DNA of 64,000 nt from M1-B18 sp048264125 (lineage in GTDB: Bacteria; Bacillota; Clostridia; Peptostreptococcales; Natronincolaceae), in NCBI GenBank assembly GCA_048264125.1, contig JBLXDM010000002.1, forward strand, positions 1 through 64,000. Direction: 5' to 3'. This document shows, piece after piece, positions 25,767-34,187 of this stretch (position 1 is the stretch's first letter; each line of letters opens with the position of its first letter). A model generated the notes under the pieces. That model was not told the DNA's origin and ran no database searches. It saw only the letters and a list, made by a program, of their open reading frames with translations. The translations under genes were made by a program, and so were the position numbers.

Positions 25767-25804
25767 AACGTTTAAATACCTCCCAAGGGAGGCATTTAAA
25801 CGTT
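25767..25804 (-). repeat. 18-bp hairpin between gcvPB and lipB
   Basis: Two 18-nt arms (AACGTTTAAAT...CCTCCC and its complement) around a 2-nt loop. On the minus-strand RNA every position pairs, one as G-U; on the plus strand that pair is A-C, so the structure is built for the gcv transcript. AU-rich DNA follows. It could be an internal terminator, a processing site or an RNA-stability stem that lowers lip-lpd expression. Confidence 0.65.
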
Positions 25805-25824
25805 ATATGGTTATTCAATATCTG

Positions 25825-27279
25825 CTACCTACGCCACCTCAGCACTAAATCTCTGGCTGCCTTAGCTTCATCAATACGCCTTACAGGAGTAGAATATGGC
25901 GCCTCCTTCAGCAGCTGTGGATTTTCCTTAGCCTCTTCAGCTACTTTTATCATTACTTCAATAAATGCGTCCAGTGTCTCAACGCTTTCGGTTTCTGTCG
26001 GCTCTATCATAATTGCTTGGTTCACTATTAATGGGAAGTAAACAGTAGGAGGATGGTAGCCATAGTCCAATAGTCTCTTAGCCACATCTAAGGTCGAAAC
26101 CTCCAGGGTATCCTCTGCAAGGCCCCCCAGCACAAATTCATGCTTGCAAACCTGCTCAATCGGCAGATAATAATGCTCCTTCAGCTTGTGCATCATATAA
26201 TTGGCATTTAGAACCGCTGTTTCACTAACCTCTTTCAAGCCCTTGCCACCCATAGTTTTAATATAGGTATAGGCTCTAACATTGATACCAAAGTTGCCAT
26301 AGAAGTTCTTAATCTTTCCTATGGATAATGGCTTATTGTAATCAAGTATGAATTGATCCTCAACCTTTTCAATTACCGGTACCGGTAGGAATTGTACTAG
26401 GTCGCTTCTAACCCCTACAGGGCCGCTACCCGGACCTCCTGCACCATGTGGTGTGGAGAAGGTCTTATGCAGATTGAAGTGGATAACGTCAAAGCCCATA
26501 TCTCCAGGTCTTGTAATACCCATGATGGCATTCATGTTTGCACCATCATAGTATAGTAGACCGCCAGCCTCATGTACTAAATCGGCTATTAGCTTAATAT
26601 TGGTTTCAAAAAGTCCCAGAGTACTGGGGTTTGTAAGCATTAAGCCAGCTACCTCATCATTTAAAGCAGCCTTAAGGGCATCGATATCCACGGCTCCATC
26701 GAGGCCTGATTTGATTTCTACTATTTCAAAGCCTGCTACAGCAGCGCTTGCAGGATTTGTTCCATGGGCTGAATCGGGAACAATAATCTTTGTACGCTTA
26801 TGATCGCCACGATTATGATGATATGCCTTAATTATCATAAGTCCGGTCATTTCCCCATGGGAGCCTGCCGCCGGCTGCAGTGAAACCCTGGACATGCCAG
26901 AAACCTCTGAAAGCATTTGGTCTAAATTATACATTAGCTCCAAGGCCCCCTGAACGGTTTCCTTCGGCTGGTATGGGTGCAGTGAGGCAAAGCCTGATAA
27001 GGAGGCCATATCCTCGTTAATCTTGGGATTGTACTTCATGGTACAGGAGCCTAAGGGATAGAAGCCTGTATCCACGCCATAGTTTTTATTAGAAAGGTTT
27101 GTAAAATGTCTGATGACATCTACTTCGCTAACCTCAGGCAATTCAAGCTCTTTATCTGATAAAAGCTCTGAAGGTATTAAATCATTTAGAGCACCTGCTT
27201 CTACATCAAGGGCAGGAAGAGAATATGCCTTTCTACCTTCCTTTGAAAGCTCAAATATTAAATGATCATATTTCTTCAT
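25825..27279 (-). CDS. gcvPB: Glycine dehydrogenase (decarboxylating) subunit 2
   Basis: A 484-residue PLP subunit of the P-protein, which decarboxylates glycine and passes the aminomethyl group to lipoyl-GcvH. The PLP Lys is in HFNLHKTFSTPHGAGGPG near residue 271. Other conserved pieces are YPLGSCTMKYNPK and MIEPTETES. The two-subunit (GcvPA/GcvPB) form is usual in clostridia. The ATG is 1 nt after the gcvPA stop. Confidence 0.96.
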   Translation of the reverse strand: MKKYDHLIFELSKEGRKAYSLPALDVEAGALNDLIPSELLSDKELELPEVSEVDVIRHFTNLSNKNYGVDTGFYPLGSCTMKYNPKINEDMASLSGFASLHPYQPKETVQGALELMYNLDQMLSEVSGMSRVSLQPAAGSHGEMTGLMIIKAYHHNRGDHKRTKIIVPDSAHGTNPASAAVAGFEIVEIKSGLDGAVDIDALKAALNDEVAGLMLTNPSTLGLFETNIKLIADLVHEAGGLLYYDGANMNAIMGITRPGDMGFDVIHFNLHKTFSTPHGAGGPGSGPVGVRSDLVQFLPVPVIEKVEDQFILDYNKPLSIGKIKNFYGNFGINVRAYTYIKTMGGKGLKEVSETAVLNANYMMHKLKEHYYLPIEQVCKHEFVLGGLAEDTLEVSTLDVAKRLLDYGYHPPTVYFPLIVNQAIMIEPTETESVETLDAFIEVMIKVAEEAKENPQLLKEAPYSTPVRRIDEAKAARDLVLRWRR

Positions 27280-27280
27280 A

Positions 27281-28624
27281 TTATAGCACCTCCATTGCTT
27301 CAGCCAGCTTGTCGATTTCCTGCTTGGTTCTCTTCTCGGTTACGCATACCAGCAGACCGTTTCCAAGCTCTTTATACTCTTTATTTATTTGGAAGCCAGC
27401 AATAATGTCTTTGCTAAGCAGCTGATCCGTTACATATTTGCTATCCAGGTCACTGGTAACAGCAAACTCCTTGAAGAAGGGCTTGTTATTAAATAATGGC
27501 TTGAACTTACCGCTCTTAGTTAGCTGATCCATAGCATAATGCGCTTTTTGAGTGCTTTGTAATGCAACCTCTCTTAAGCCCTGCTTACCCATGGTGATTA
27601 AATAAATGGTTGCAATAATAGCATTTAGGCCCTGATTTGAACATATATTTGAAGTCGCTTTAAATCTTCTTATGTGCTGCTCTCTGGCTTGTAGGGTTAG
27701 AACAAAGGCCCTTTTTCCATCTACATCAATGGATTGACCAACTATCCTGCCGGGCATTTTTCTCACCAGCTTTGATTGAGCAGCTAGGAAGCCGATGTAT
27801 GGACCTCCAAAGTTCAATGCATTACCTAAAGCCTGACCTTCACCTACAACTATATCAGCACCTAATTCACCAGGAGATTTCAAAAGACCTAGAGAAATTG
27901 GGTCCACCATCATAATGAGATTTGCCTTATTTGCGTGAACCAGCTTTTCAACCTCTGAAACATCCTCTATAATACCAAAGAAGTTAGGAGATTGAATGAT
28001 AACACCTGCAGTTGTGTTGTTTACAAGTGAGTTTAGCTTATCAAGATCGGTAACGCCATCCTGCATATCAGCCTCTATGATTTCAATGTTTTTGAATTTC
28101 ATATAGGTCTTTAGGATTCTTCTTGTTTCAGGGTGTACCGTCTTGGAAACAATTACAGATTTTCTTTTAGTGCTTTCCACCGCCATAAAGGCTGCCTCAA
28201 CGCAGGCGGTAGCACCATCGTACATGGATGCATTTGCACAATCCATGCCGGTCAATTGGCTTATCATTGTTTGGTACTCAAATATTACCTGCAGAGTACC
28301 CTGGCTTATTTCAGGCTGATATGGCGTATATGCAGTATAAAACTCTGATCTTGAGGCCAAATGCTTAACGACAGTAGGTATAAAGTGGTCATAGGCCCCA
28401 GCCCCTAGAAAATTCGTCATTTTGTCTGCGCCCTTATTTTTTCCTGCCAGCTCCCATATATGCTTAGAAACCTCGATCTCAGACAAGCCATCGGCAATAT
28501 TCAGGGGTCTATCTAGGCGTAATTCCTTTGGAATATCCTTAAATAAATCATCTACAGAGGATGCGCCAATGCTTTCCAGCATCCTTTTTTTATCTGCATC
28601 AGTATTCGGTATGTACCTATGCAT
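27281..28624 (-). CDS. gcvPA: Glycine dehydrogenase (decarboxylating) subunit 1
   Basis: A 447-residue partner of GcvPB, paralogous to it but lacking the PLP Lys. Recognisable segments are FLGAGAYDHFIPTVV, YTPYQPEISQGTLQ and GYLA-type NFGGPYIGFLA. It forms the alpha2beta2 P-protein and lies between gcvH and gcvPB with tight spacing (11 nt and 1 nt). Confidence 0.96.
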   Translation of the reverse strand: MHRYIPNTDADKKRMLESIGASSVDDLFKDIPKELRLDRPLNIADGLSEIEVSKHIWELAGKNKGADKMTNFLGAGAYDHFIPTVVKHLASRSEFYTAYTPYQPEISQGTLQVIFEYQTMISQLTGMDCANASMYDGATACVEAAFMAVESTKRKSVIVSKTVHPETRRILKTYMKFKNIEIIEADMQDGVTDLDKLNSLVNNTTAGVIIQSPNFFGIIEDVSEVEKLVHANKANLIMMVDPISLGLLKSPGELGADIVVGEGQALGNALNFGGPYIGFLAAQSKLVRKMPGRIVGQSIDVDGKRAFVLTLQAREQHIRRFKATSNICSNQGLNAIIATIYLITMGKQGLREVALQSTQKAHYAMDQLTKSGKFKPLFNNKPFFKEFAVTSDLDSKYVTDQLLSKDIIAGFQINKEYKELGNGLLVCVTEKRTKQEIDKLAEAMEVL

Positions 28625-28635
28625 ATTGGACCTCC

Positions 28636-29016
28636 TTATTCTTCATCACAGAATTTTTGATAGTCTTCAGCACTCATTAATTTTTCTAATTCCTCTGCTT
28701 TAGAAAGCTCAACAGCTACCATCCAGCTACCAAAGGCATCCTCGTTAATTAATTGAGGAGAATCTACTAATTCCTCGTTAATCTCAACAACGGCTCCTGA
28801 AACAGGGATATAAATGTCTGAAGCAGCCTTAACGGATTCGACAACACCAAGGGCATCGCCTTCAGCGAAATCTGTATCTACCTCCGGCAGCTCAACGAAT
28901 ACTATTGCTCCTAATTGCTTTTGAGCATAATCAGTGATACCTATATATGCTTTATTTCCTTCAACTCTAACCCACTCATGATCATTTGAATAATATAAAC
29001 CCTCTACTAACTTCAT
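28636..29016 (-). CDS. gcvH: Glycine cleavage system H protein
   Basis: A 126-residue lipoyl carrier that shuttles the aminomethyl group between P, T and L proteins. The lipoylated Lys is in VVESVKAASDIY near residue 62; the N-terminal HEWVRVEG and C-terminal SWMVAVEL are typical. GcvH is the substrate for LipB and LipA encoded downstream. Confidence 0.97.
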   Translation of the reverse strand: MKLVEGLYYSNDHEWVRVEGNKAYIGITDYAQKQLGAIVFVELPEVDTDFAEGDALGVVESVKAASDIYIPVSGAVVEINEELVDSPQLINEDAFGSWMVAVELSKAEELEKLMSAEDYQKFCDEE

Positions 29017-29054
29017 ACCTAAACTCCTCCTTATAATTTTTATTATATTGTATC

Positions 29055-30158
29055 TTATTTTTTATATTTCTTGTCATAGAATTTCTTGCTTATTACTTTA
29101 GCCTTAAGGCTTCTCTTCCTAACCTTAATCTCTATAGGGGTGCCCAGCTCGGTATATTCGATATCCAGCATTGCCAGACCTATGTTTTTGCCTAAGGTTG
29201 GTGATAAGTAACCTGTGGTTACGAAGCCAATAATCCGGTCTCCGACTGCTACCTCGTAGCCATGTCTTGCAATACCCTTATCCTCCAGCTCAAAGCCCAC
29301 GACCTTTCTCTTAAGGCCCTCTTCCTTTTGCTTTACCAAAGCCTCCTTACCAATAAAGGCTTCCTTGTTTAGCTTAACAAACATCCCTAAACCAGCTTCT
29401 AATGGAGTGATATCCTCTCCAAGCTCATTACCATACAGTGGCAGAGTTGCTTCAAATCTTAGGGTGTCTCTGGAACCAAGACCTGCAGGCTTAATGCCTT
29501 CTTCTTTACCTGCCTCAATTAATGCATCCCAAACCTTTGGCGCCGCCTCGTGATTTAAGTAAATTTCAAAGCCATCCTCACCGGTATATCCAGTTCTTGA
29601 TACTAAACAGCTGTAGCCCGCTACCTTTACATCTCTTTCGCAATAGAAGAATTTAATTGTGGAGAGGTCTGTATCAGTAAGCCTTTGCAGTATTTCCTGA
29701 GCCTTTGGCCCCTGTAATGCCAGCTCTGAGTAATCTACTGAAGCATTTTCCAGTGTGAGGTCATAGCCCTCTGAATTATCTGTCATCCATTGGAAATCCT
29801 TATCTATATTGCTGGCATTGATAACCAAGAAAAAATGCTCCTGATCAAAACGATAAACCAATAGGTCGTCTACAATACCACCATGAGGATAGCACATAAA
29901 GGTATATATAACCTGCTTATCCTCCAAAACAGCTATATCGTTGGTAACAAGGTTTTGAACAAATTTGAAGGCATCCTTACCCTTAACCTCAACCTCTCCC
30001 ATATGGGATACATCAAATAGACCTGCTGCATTCCTTACTGCCTCATGCTCCACTAAAATTCCTTCATATTCAACCGGTAGTGACCAGCCGGCAAAATCAA
30101 TTATTTTACCGCTATGCTTTTTGTGTGTTTCGTAAAGTGATGTTTTTTTAGGCTCCAA
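29055..30158 (-). CDS. gcvT: Aminomethyltransferase (T protein)
   Basis: A 367-residue enzyme that transfers the methylene group to tetrahydrofolate and releases ammonia. FAGWSLPVEYEG near the N-terminus, GLFDVSHMGEVEVKG, SRTGYTGEDGFEIY and GLGSRDTLR are family landmarks; the catalytic Asp lies in the DVSHMG stretch. The start is TTG at 30158, with GGGAG and GGGATGAG upstream; no ATG fits the frame at the domain's beginning. First gene of the operon, directly after the riboswitch. Confidence 0.95.
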   Translation of the reverse strand: MEPKKTSLYETHKKHSGKIIDFAGWSLPVEYEGILVEHEAVRNAAGLFDVSHMGEVEVKGKDAFKFVQNLVTNDIAVLEDKQVIYTFMCYPHGGIVDDLLVYRFDQEHFFLVINASNIDKDFQWMTDNSEGYDLTLENASVDYSELALQGPKAQEILQRLTDTDLSTIKFFYCERDVKVAGYSCLVSRTGYTGEDGFEIYLNHEAAPKVWDALIEAGKEEGIKPAGLGSRDTLRFEATLPLYGNELGEDITPLEAGLGMFVKLNKEAFIGKEALVKQKEEGLKRKVVGFELEDKGIARHGYEVAVGDRIIGFVTTGYLSPTLGKNIGLAMLDIEYTELGTPIEIKVRKRSLKAKVISKKFYDKKYKK

Positions 30159-30251
30159 CTCATCCCAGCTCCCTTCTTATTTGATTAAAGTCTGCATATA
30201 CATGCTATGCTTTTATGCTACCCGTGATTCATTGTTAATTTTTTTGCAAAC

Positions 30252-30294
30252 TAAAAAGACATATAACGACCTAACCCTTTTGTCATTATATGCC
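30252..30294 (-). terminator. Expression-platform terminator of the glycine riboswitch
   Basis: GGCATATAATGAC pairs with GTCGTTATATGTC around an 11-nt loop and is followed by TTTTTAG on the complement strand. It lies between aptamer 2 and gcvT. Confidence 0.8.
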
Positions 30295-30495
30295 TCTGTT
30301 TTTTTGCCTGAGAGCTTCTACACATAGTATTTCTCCTTCGGCGCCGACTTATTCGGACTCTTCAGAGTTCCATCCGACAACGATACGTTGGCCTGAAAGT
30401 TTCTATAAAAAGCAGGTACTTTTTATATTGCTTCTTCGGCTACCCTTAATTATGTAAATTTTTGCAAGGATATCTCTCGTTACCTTCATCTGGTA
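30295..30495 (-). promoter_or_regulatory. Tandem glycine riboswitch controlling gcvT
   Basis: Two glycine aptamers in tandem on the complement strand. Aptamer 1 (about 30392-30495) contains CGAGAGATATCC, TAGCCGAAGAAGCAA and CTTTCAGGC. Aptamer 2 (about 30300-30391) contains GGCGCCGAAGGAGAAAT and CTCTCAGGCA. The paired arrangement with a short linker is typical of glycine riboswitches. The following terminator suggests transcriptional control, with glycine switching the gcv operon on. Edges are approximate. Confidence 0.93.
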
Positions 30496-30533
30496 CGCTT
30501 TTAAAATTTTCAAAGACTCATATAGCTATCTAA

Positions 30534-30562
30534 ATTATATTAAAAATAGTCAGATTTTTCAA
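30534..30562 (-). promoter_or_regulatory. Promoter of the gcv operon
   Basis: TTGAAA (30557-30562) and TATAAT (30534-30539) on the complement strand, 17 bp apart, about 40 bp before aptamer 1. The rest of 30563-30732 is AT-rich, with no gene. Confidence 0.75.
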
Positions 30563-30732
30563 TGATTGTTTAAAATTTAACTATACTTTTACAATAGAAT
30601 TATAATACAACATATAAGCAATTTTGTATAATTGATAATTCAAATGCTTTAGCTGTTCTGTATTGAAAGCATCAATATGAAATATTTTAATTTTCTTTGG
30701 GGGTGAGACTATTAATAAGCTTCTCCTTATTA

Positions 30733-31053
30733 CTAAACACTACCTATCCCATTCAAATCAAAATAAACATTTCTAACTCTAAAAGGGGCTGGATTTGAAT
30801 AAAACAACTTGAACTTTTCAAAATCACTTAATCTTATTGAGTTAATAATAGGGCTTTTCAAGCTCAATCTTACGTCTCTAATCCATGTTGGCACGTCCAT
30901 ACCCTGTATTTGAAGGCAATAATCTATTAGTGCTGAAGCTATGGTGAGGTATAATAGTTCTTCTGTGGTACATTTATCTAAATCAATCGGCTCCCGTAGA
31001 ATTCAATAAAGCCTTTTACCTTTGATTTTAAAAATTCCAGCAGCTGACTTGAA
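30733..31053 (-). pseudogene. Frameshifted remnant of an unnamed gene downstream of hepT
   Basis: Two overlapping frames look coding. Upstream frame: ...SSQLLEFLKSKVKGFIEFYG then a stop. Downstream frame: REPIDLDKCTTEELLYLTIA..., with DVPTWIRDVRL and NPAPFRVRNVYFDLNG, ending at TAG 30733. Neither has a start codon. One frameshift near 31005 would join them. The pattern P-x-W-x-x-D-x-R-L...NPAPFR-x-RNV is like the C-terminal domain of uncharacterised Firmicute proteins often seen near nucleotidyltransferase genes; the name is unknown to me. Confidence 0.55.
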
Positions 31054-31061
31054 GCTATAAA

Positions 31062-31403
31062 TCAATCATATATTTTCTGCAATTCCACTACAACAACTTT
31101 TAGCGGTTGCAGTTTATTCTCAATTACATCCCAAACTATATTAATATTTATCCCAAAATACTCGTGAATCAGAATATCACGAAGTCCCGAAATTTTTCTC
31201 CATGGTACTTCCTCATAACTGCTCCTAACATCATTAGGAATCCTTTTAACCGCTTCTCCTATAACTTCCAAATTCCTTATTACAGCATCCTGTACAAGTT
31301 CATTATTTATGAAATCCTCTTTTTCCATATCCGAAATATACTTTTCAATTTTCCCAATAGCTTGGATTATATCTTCAACGTAGACATTAAGCTCCCTTTG
31401 CAT
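31062..31403 (-). CDS. HepT-like HEPN (DUF86) ribonuclease toxin
   Basis: A 113-residue all-helical HEPN-family protein. The RX4HXY motif is complete as RDILIHEY near residue 75, the site at which MntA AMPylates HepT in the characterised Shewanella system. Other DUF86 landmarks are AVIRNLEVIGEAVKRIP and PWRKISGLRD. It overlaps the nucleotidyltransferase gene by 17 nt. Role: probable mRNA- or tRNA-cleaving toxin kept inactive by its partner. Confidence 0.9.
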   Translation of the reverse strand: MQRELNVYVEDIIQAIGKIEKYISDMEKEDFINNELVQDAVIRNLEVIGEAVKRIPNDVRSSYEEVPWRKISGLRDILIHEYFGININIVWDVIENKLQPLKVVVVELQKIYD

Positions 31404-31701
31404 ATTTCACACTCCCCATAATGTGAGGTTTCATCGATGGCTTTATTGAGTTTAAGATAACGACATCTACTTTCCTACCAAACAGTTCTTCTAAATAGAA
31501 CTTTAAATCCATGTAGTTATCAAAGGTTTCATGCCCCTCTTCAAACTCCACCACTATATCCACGTCGCTTGATTCATTTTGCTCGCCTCGAGCAAAAGAA
31601 CCAAACAAACCAATTTTTGAAACATATAGCTTTTCTATATTATTCATATTAATACTTAATATTTCCAGTATATCATTTAAAGTATACATAATTCTTGCCA
31701 T
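31387..31701 (-). CDS. MntA-like nucleotidyltransferase antitoxin
   Basis: A 104-residue minimal nucleotidyltransferase. The active-site motif GLFGSFARGEQNESSDVDIVV (GSX10DXD) is complete near residues 31-50. In known HepT/MntA pairs it adds AMP to the Tyr of the toxin's RX4HXY motif and so neutralises it. Its stop overlaps the toxin start, so the two are made together. Apparent gene remnants lie on both sides. Confidence 0.9.
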   Translation of the reverse strand: MARIMYTLNDILEILSINMNNIEKLYVSKIGLFGSFARGEQNESSDVDIVVEFEEGHETFDNYMDLKFYLEELFGRKVDVVILNSIKPSMKPHIMGSVKYAKGA

Positions 31702-31767
31702 GTTATCTACACCACCCTCTCAAGATACCGATTTACTGAATATCTTATAATTCTTATTTGTATTATA

Positions 31768-31899
31768 TCATAAATGTACCTCTCTAATGAGAAGTCTGCC
31801 GACAGTACCATATCTTTTGTATATTCCCTGTAGAGCAGATAACATCATGGCTTTAGTCCTCAGCTCAACCCTTCTTATTTCAACAATAATATACTTTTT
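31768..31899 (-). pseudogene. Possible short gene remnant upstream of mntA
   Basis: A 43-codon frame without a convincing start reads as normal protein (VELRTKAMMLSALQGIYKRY..., ending GRLLIREVHL). I do not recognise it. The rest of 31702-31932 is AT-rich without features. It may be the tail of a lost gene, or chance. Confidence 0.25.
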
Positions 31900-31932
31900 T
31901 TACCAAGTCAAACCAAAAATTAATAAACCTCC

Positions 31933-32598
31933 TTATTCAAGATAAACCTTCCGCTCTAAATCAATCCCCTTTTTCTTAGCGTCTCTTCTGGCTCTATAAT
32001 TAAGCACCATAGCCAAGGGTCTGTTTAAGATTGTGGGAATTTTTATCGTTAACAGCTCCTGTGCTCTACTGGGGATTCTCTTACCCTCCAATATATTCTC
32101 CAGAGCCATTCTAAAGGCTAGAATCATCTTCTCTCCTTTTTTTCCTAAGCTCTCTAAAGCAGCACCATTTAACATGACGCCGCCGCCATAGCTTAGGCCC
32201 CCCAGCCAATTCATCTCCAATGCATTAGCGAAAAGCCTGCAGGACTCTATCAATGGTTCATTCATGGTTATATCCGGAAAGGCGCATTGCCCTATTGCAA
32301 AGAAGGACTTTCCTCTAAGCTCGCATTTCAGCTCCTTTGATATGGTCTCGAAAAACCATATGACATAGCTCGGCAGGGTGTCTACATATAATGGTGAGGT
32401 CAATCCTATAATCTCACAGCTCGCTACAAGTGGCCTTAGCTCGTCGATGCTCTTTGTTCCGTCAAAATAATCTATAATATGAATGATCTCTGCCTCATGT
32501 TCCATTTCCTCCGCCAGAGCCTTCAGTGTTCGGGCAAAGCTATAGGAGGTTTTGTTTTTTCTTGGGCTTCCATTTAGAATTAGAATTTGCCTTTTCAT
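31933..32598 (-). CDS. NAD(P)H-dependent FMN reductase-like flavoprotein
   Basis: A 221-residue flavodoxin-fold protein. The phosphate loop of the FMN site is LNGSPRKNKTSYSF at residues 8-21, and SPLYVDTLPSYVIWFFE near 70 is the second flavin-contacting segment. The C-terminal 40 residues are basic and unassigned. It starts within the ATGA overlap with the preceding flavoprotein gene and ends the operon. Substrate unknown; quinones, flavins or metals are possible. Confidence 0.8.
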   Translation of the reverse strand: MKRQILILNGSPRKNKTSYSFARTLKALAEEMEHEAEIIHIIDYFDGTKSIDELRPLVASCEIIGLTSPLYVDTLPSYVIWFFETISKELKCELRGKSFFAIGQCAFPDITMNEPLIESCRLFANALEMNWLGGLSYGGGVMLNGAALESLGKKGEKMILAFRMALENILEGKRIPSRAQELLTIKIPTILNRPLAMVLNYRARRDAKKKGIDLERKVYLE

Positions 32599-33143
32599 GC
32601 CTTTACCTCCCTAAGTGCTTTTGCTATCTGAAGCTGTACATCTGTTTTATTTTCTATATCTCTAAATGCCAATGCCCTGTAGGGGGACTGCATATTTATT
32701 GCATTTCTTTTCACCACCAGCTTGAAGTTTTCCTCTTGACCCATAGGTCCATCTCCTGCTATGCCTATACCTATTAAGGCCTTTGTGCCATACCTCATGG
32801 GGTGTACAAGCTTTCCAGCTTTAACCGACAGGAAAGGAAGCCCCAGCACCATAAACCTGTCAACTGCCCTTTTTAGAAGAGCTGAATATCCCCCAAAGCT
32901 AATAGGTGTCAGCATTATAATTCTATCACCTATGGCTATATTTTTCAAAACCTCCTGCATATCGTCCTTGATGATACACCTTCCAGGGGTTACATCACCA
33001 CAGGCGCCACAGGCCCTACAGGGCATTATATTTTTATGCCTTAGCTTATAATATACCGTTTCATCTCCTTGAAGCTCCAGCTCTTCAGAAAGAATTTCCT
33101 CATATTTATTGTTTTCTGTTGCATCCAATACAATAGACTTCAA
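32595..33143 (-). CDS. Iron-sulfur flavoprotein-like reductase
   Basis: A 182-residue flavodoxin-fold protein with a Cys motif PCRACGACGDVTPGRCIIKDD (CX2CX2CX7C) near residue 42. This compact spacing fits the [4Fe-4S] site of iron-sulfur flavoproteins (Isf family). TPISFGGYSALLKRAVDRF is the flavin-binding loop region. Start is TTG at 33143 with GGGGG 7 nt upstream. It overlaps the next gene by ATGA. Likely an electron carrier or oxygen/metal reductase. Confidence 0.82.
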   Translation of the reverse strand: MKSIVLDATENNKYEEILSEELELQGDETVYYKLRHKNIMPCRACGACGDVTPGRCIIKDDMQEVLKNIAIGDRIIMLTPISFGGYSALLKRAVDRFMVLGLPFLSVKAGKLVHPMRYGTKALIGIGIAGDGPMGQEENFKLVVKRNAINMQSPYRALAFRDIENKTDVQLQIAKALREVKA

Positions 33144-33177
33144 GCTATAACCCCCAATACATATTTTGTTTAAGCTT

Positions 33178-33591
33178 TTATTTTTCCTCTAGTGCATTTT
33201 CTATAGCCTTAAGTATTACCGTGCTGCTGCCGGTAGCACCTGAAATAAAATCCACTTCAAGGCTTTGAGCATCTAATACACTGTTGGTTATTGCCTCTGC
33301 CTTGCTACCCATTCCTGTTTTGTGCTCAAGTATTTCTATATTAATGATTCTGTTGTTTTTAACTGTAACCTCGACCTTTGCTCCTACTGCCTCGTTAAAG
33401 TTAAATTCACCTGTATAGTCCCCGTCCTCAATATTTGCTAGGTTTATGTTGTTTATTGACACCTTTGCTATTTCCTTGCTAAAGCCCCTCAGCATGATCT
33501 GAAGCCCTATGAAAAAAGTAGCTGCCAGTACAAATATCACAATACCGACGATCTTAATTTTTTTCTTGAATCCACTTTTTGCCAACCTCAT
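33178..33591 (-). CDS. Membrane-anchored FMN-binding domain protein
   Basis: A 137-residue protein with one N-terminal membrane helix (about 11-30) and an outside FMN_bind domain. The motif DFISGATGSSTVILKAIENAL near residue 110 matches the Dxx(S/T)GAT-type site at which ApbE attaches FMN covalently to a Thr/Ser. It could move electrons across or along the membrane together with the flavoproteins of this operon. It begins at ATG in a TGATG overlap with the TetR gene; a GTG one codon earlier is also possible. Confidence 0.82.
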   Translation of the reverse strand: MRLAKSGFKKKIKIVGIVIFVLAATFFIGLQIMLRGFSKEIAKVSINNINLANIEDGDYTGEFNFNEAVGAKVEVTVKNNRIINIEILEHKTGMGSKAEAITNSVLDAQSLEVDFISGATGSSTVILKAIENALEEK

Positions 33592-34187
33592 CACCTCTTT
33601 CTTTTAATTAAAAGCTCTATTTCATTGACTAGCATGCCTACTATTTTTTCAGTGTCTGCTCCTTCCAATATCCTGTTCTGCACCAGAAACAGCAGCTTTC
33701 CATGTATGCTTGCTGCAATTATTTCGGCTACCACCTGCACATTGCTTTCTTCTAGGTATCCCTCCTTAACACATGCAATTAAGGCCTCCTCCAGCAGCGA
33801 AGCCACTGAAACTTGGGGATCCCTCGCTATAGCCTCCGGTGGGTTGCCTATAGCCTCTATAAACACCAGCCTAAATGTATCTGGCCTATCGGCAAAATAT
33901 CTGAAATACTCTGTTGAATAAGTCACAAGCTGCTGCTTAGCATCTATGCCCTCTTGCTTAAAGCTGAGCAAATATCTGTAGGCATCCTCTAGAAAATCAA
34001 ACACACAATAAAATAACAGTGTGTTTAAATCTGAAAAATAATTGTATATTGTAGCATAGGAGTAGCCTGCCCTTTCCCCTACCTTTCTTGCACTCAGGGC
34101 ACTTATCCCTTCTTCTGCTATTATTTCCTTTGCTGCATTTATAAAATAGGTCATCATCCTTTGTCTTTGTAGCTCCTTTTTATCCAT
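33591..34187 (-). CDS. TetR-family transcriptional regulator
   Basis: A 198-residue regulator. The helix-turn-helix is in IIAEEGISALSARKVGERAGYSYATIYNYFSD (about residues 16-47). The ligand domain has no recognisable specificity. It overlaps the flavodoxin gene by 8 nt and the FMN-binding gene by 1-4 nt, so it is a member of the operon it probably represses. A 31-bp palindrome at the operon promoter is the likely operator. Confidence 0.9.
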   Translation of the reverse strand: MDKKELQRQRMMTYFINAAKEIIAEEGISALSARKVGERAGYSYATIYNYFSDLNTLLFYCVFDFLEDAYRYLLSFKQEGIDAKQQLVTYSTEYFRYFADRPDTFRLVFIEAIGNPPEAIARDPQVSVASLLEEALIACVKEGYLEESNVQVVAEIIAASIHGKLLFLVQNRILEGADTEKIVGMLVNEIELLIKRKR

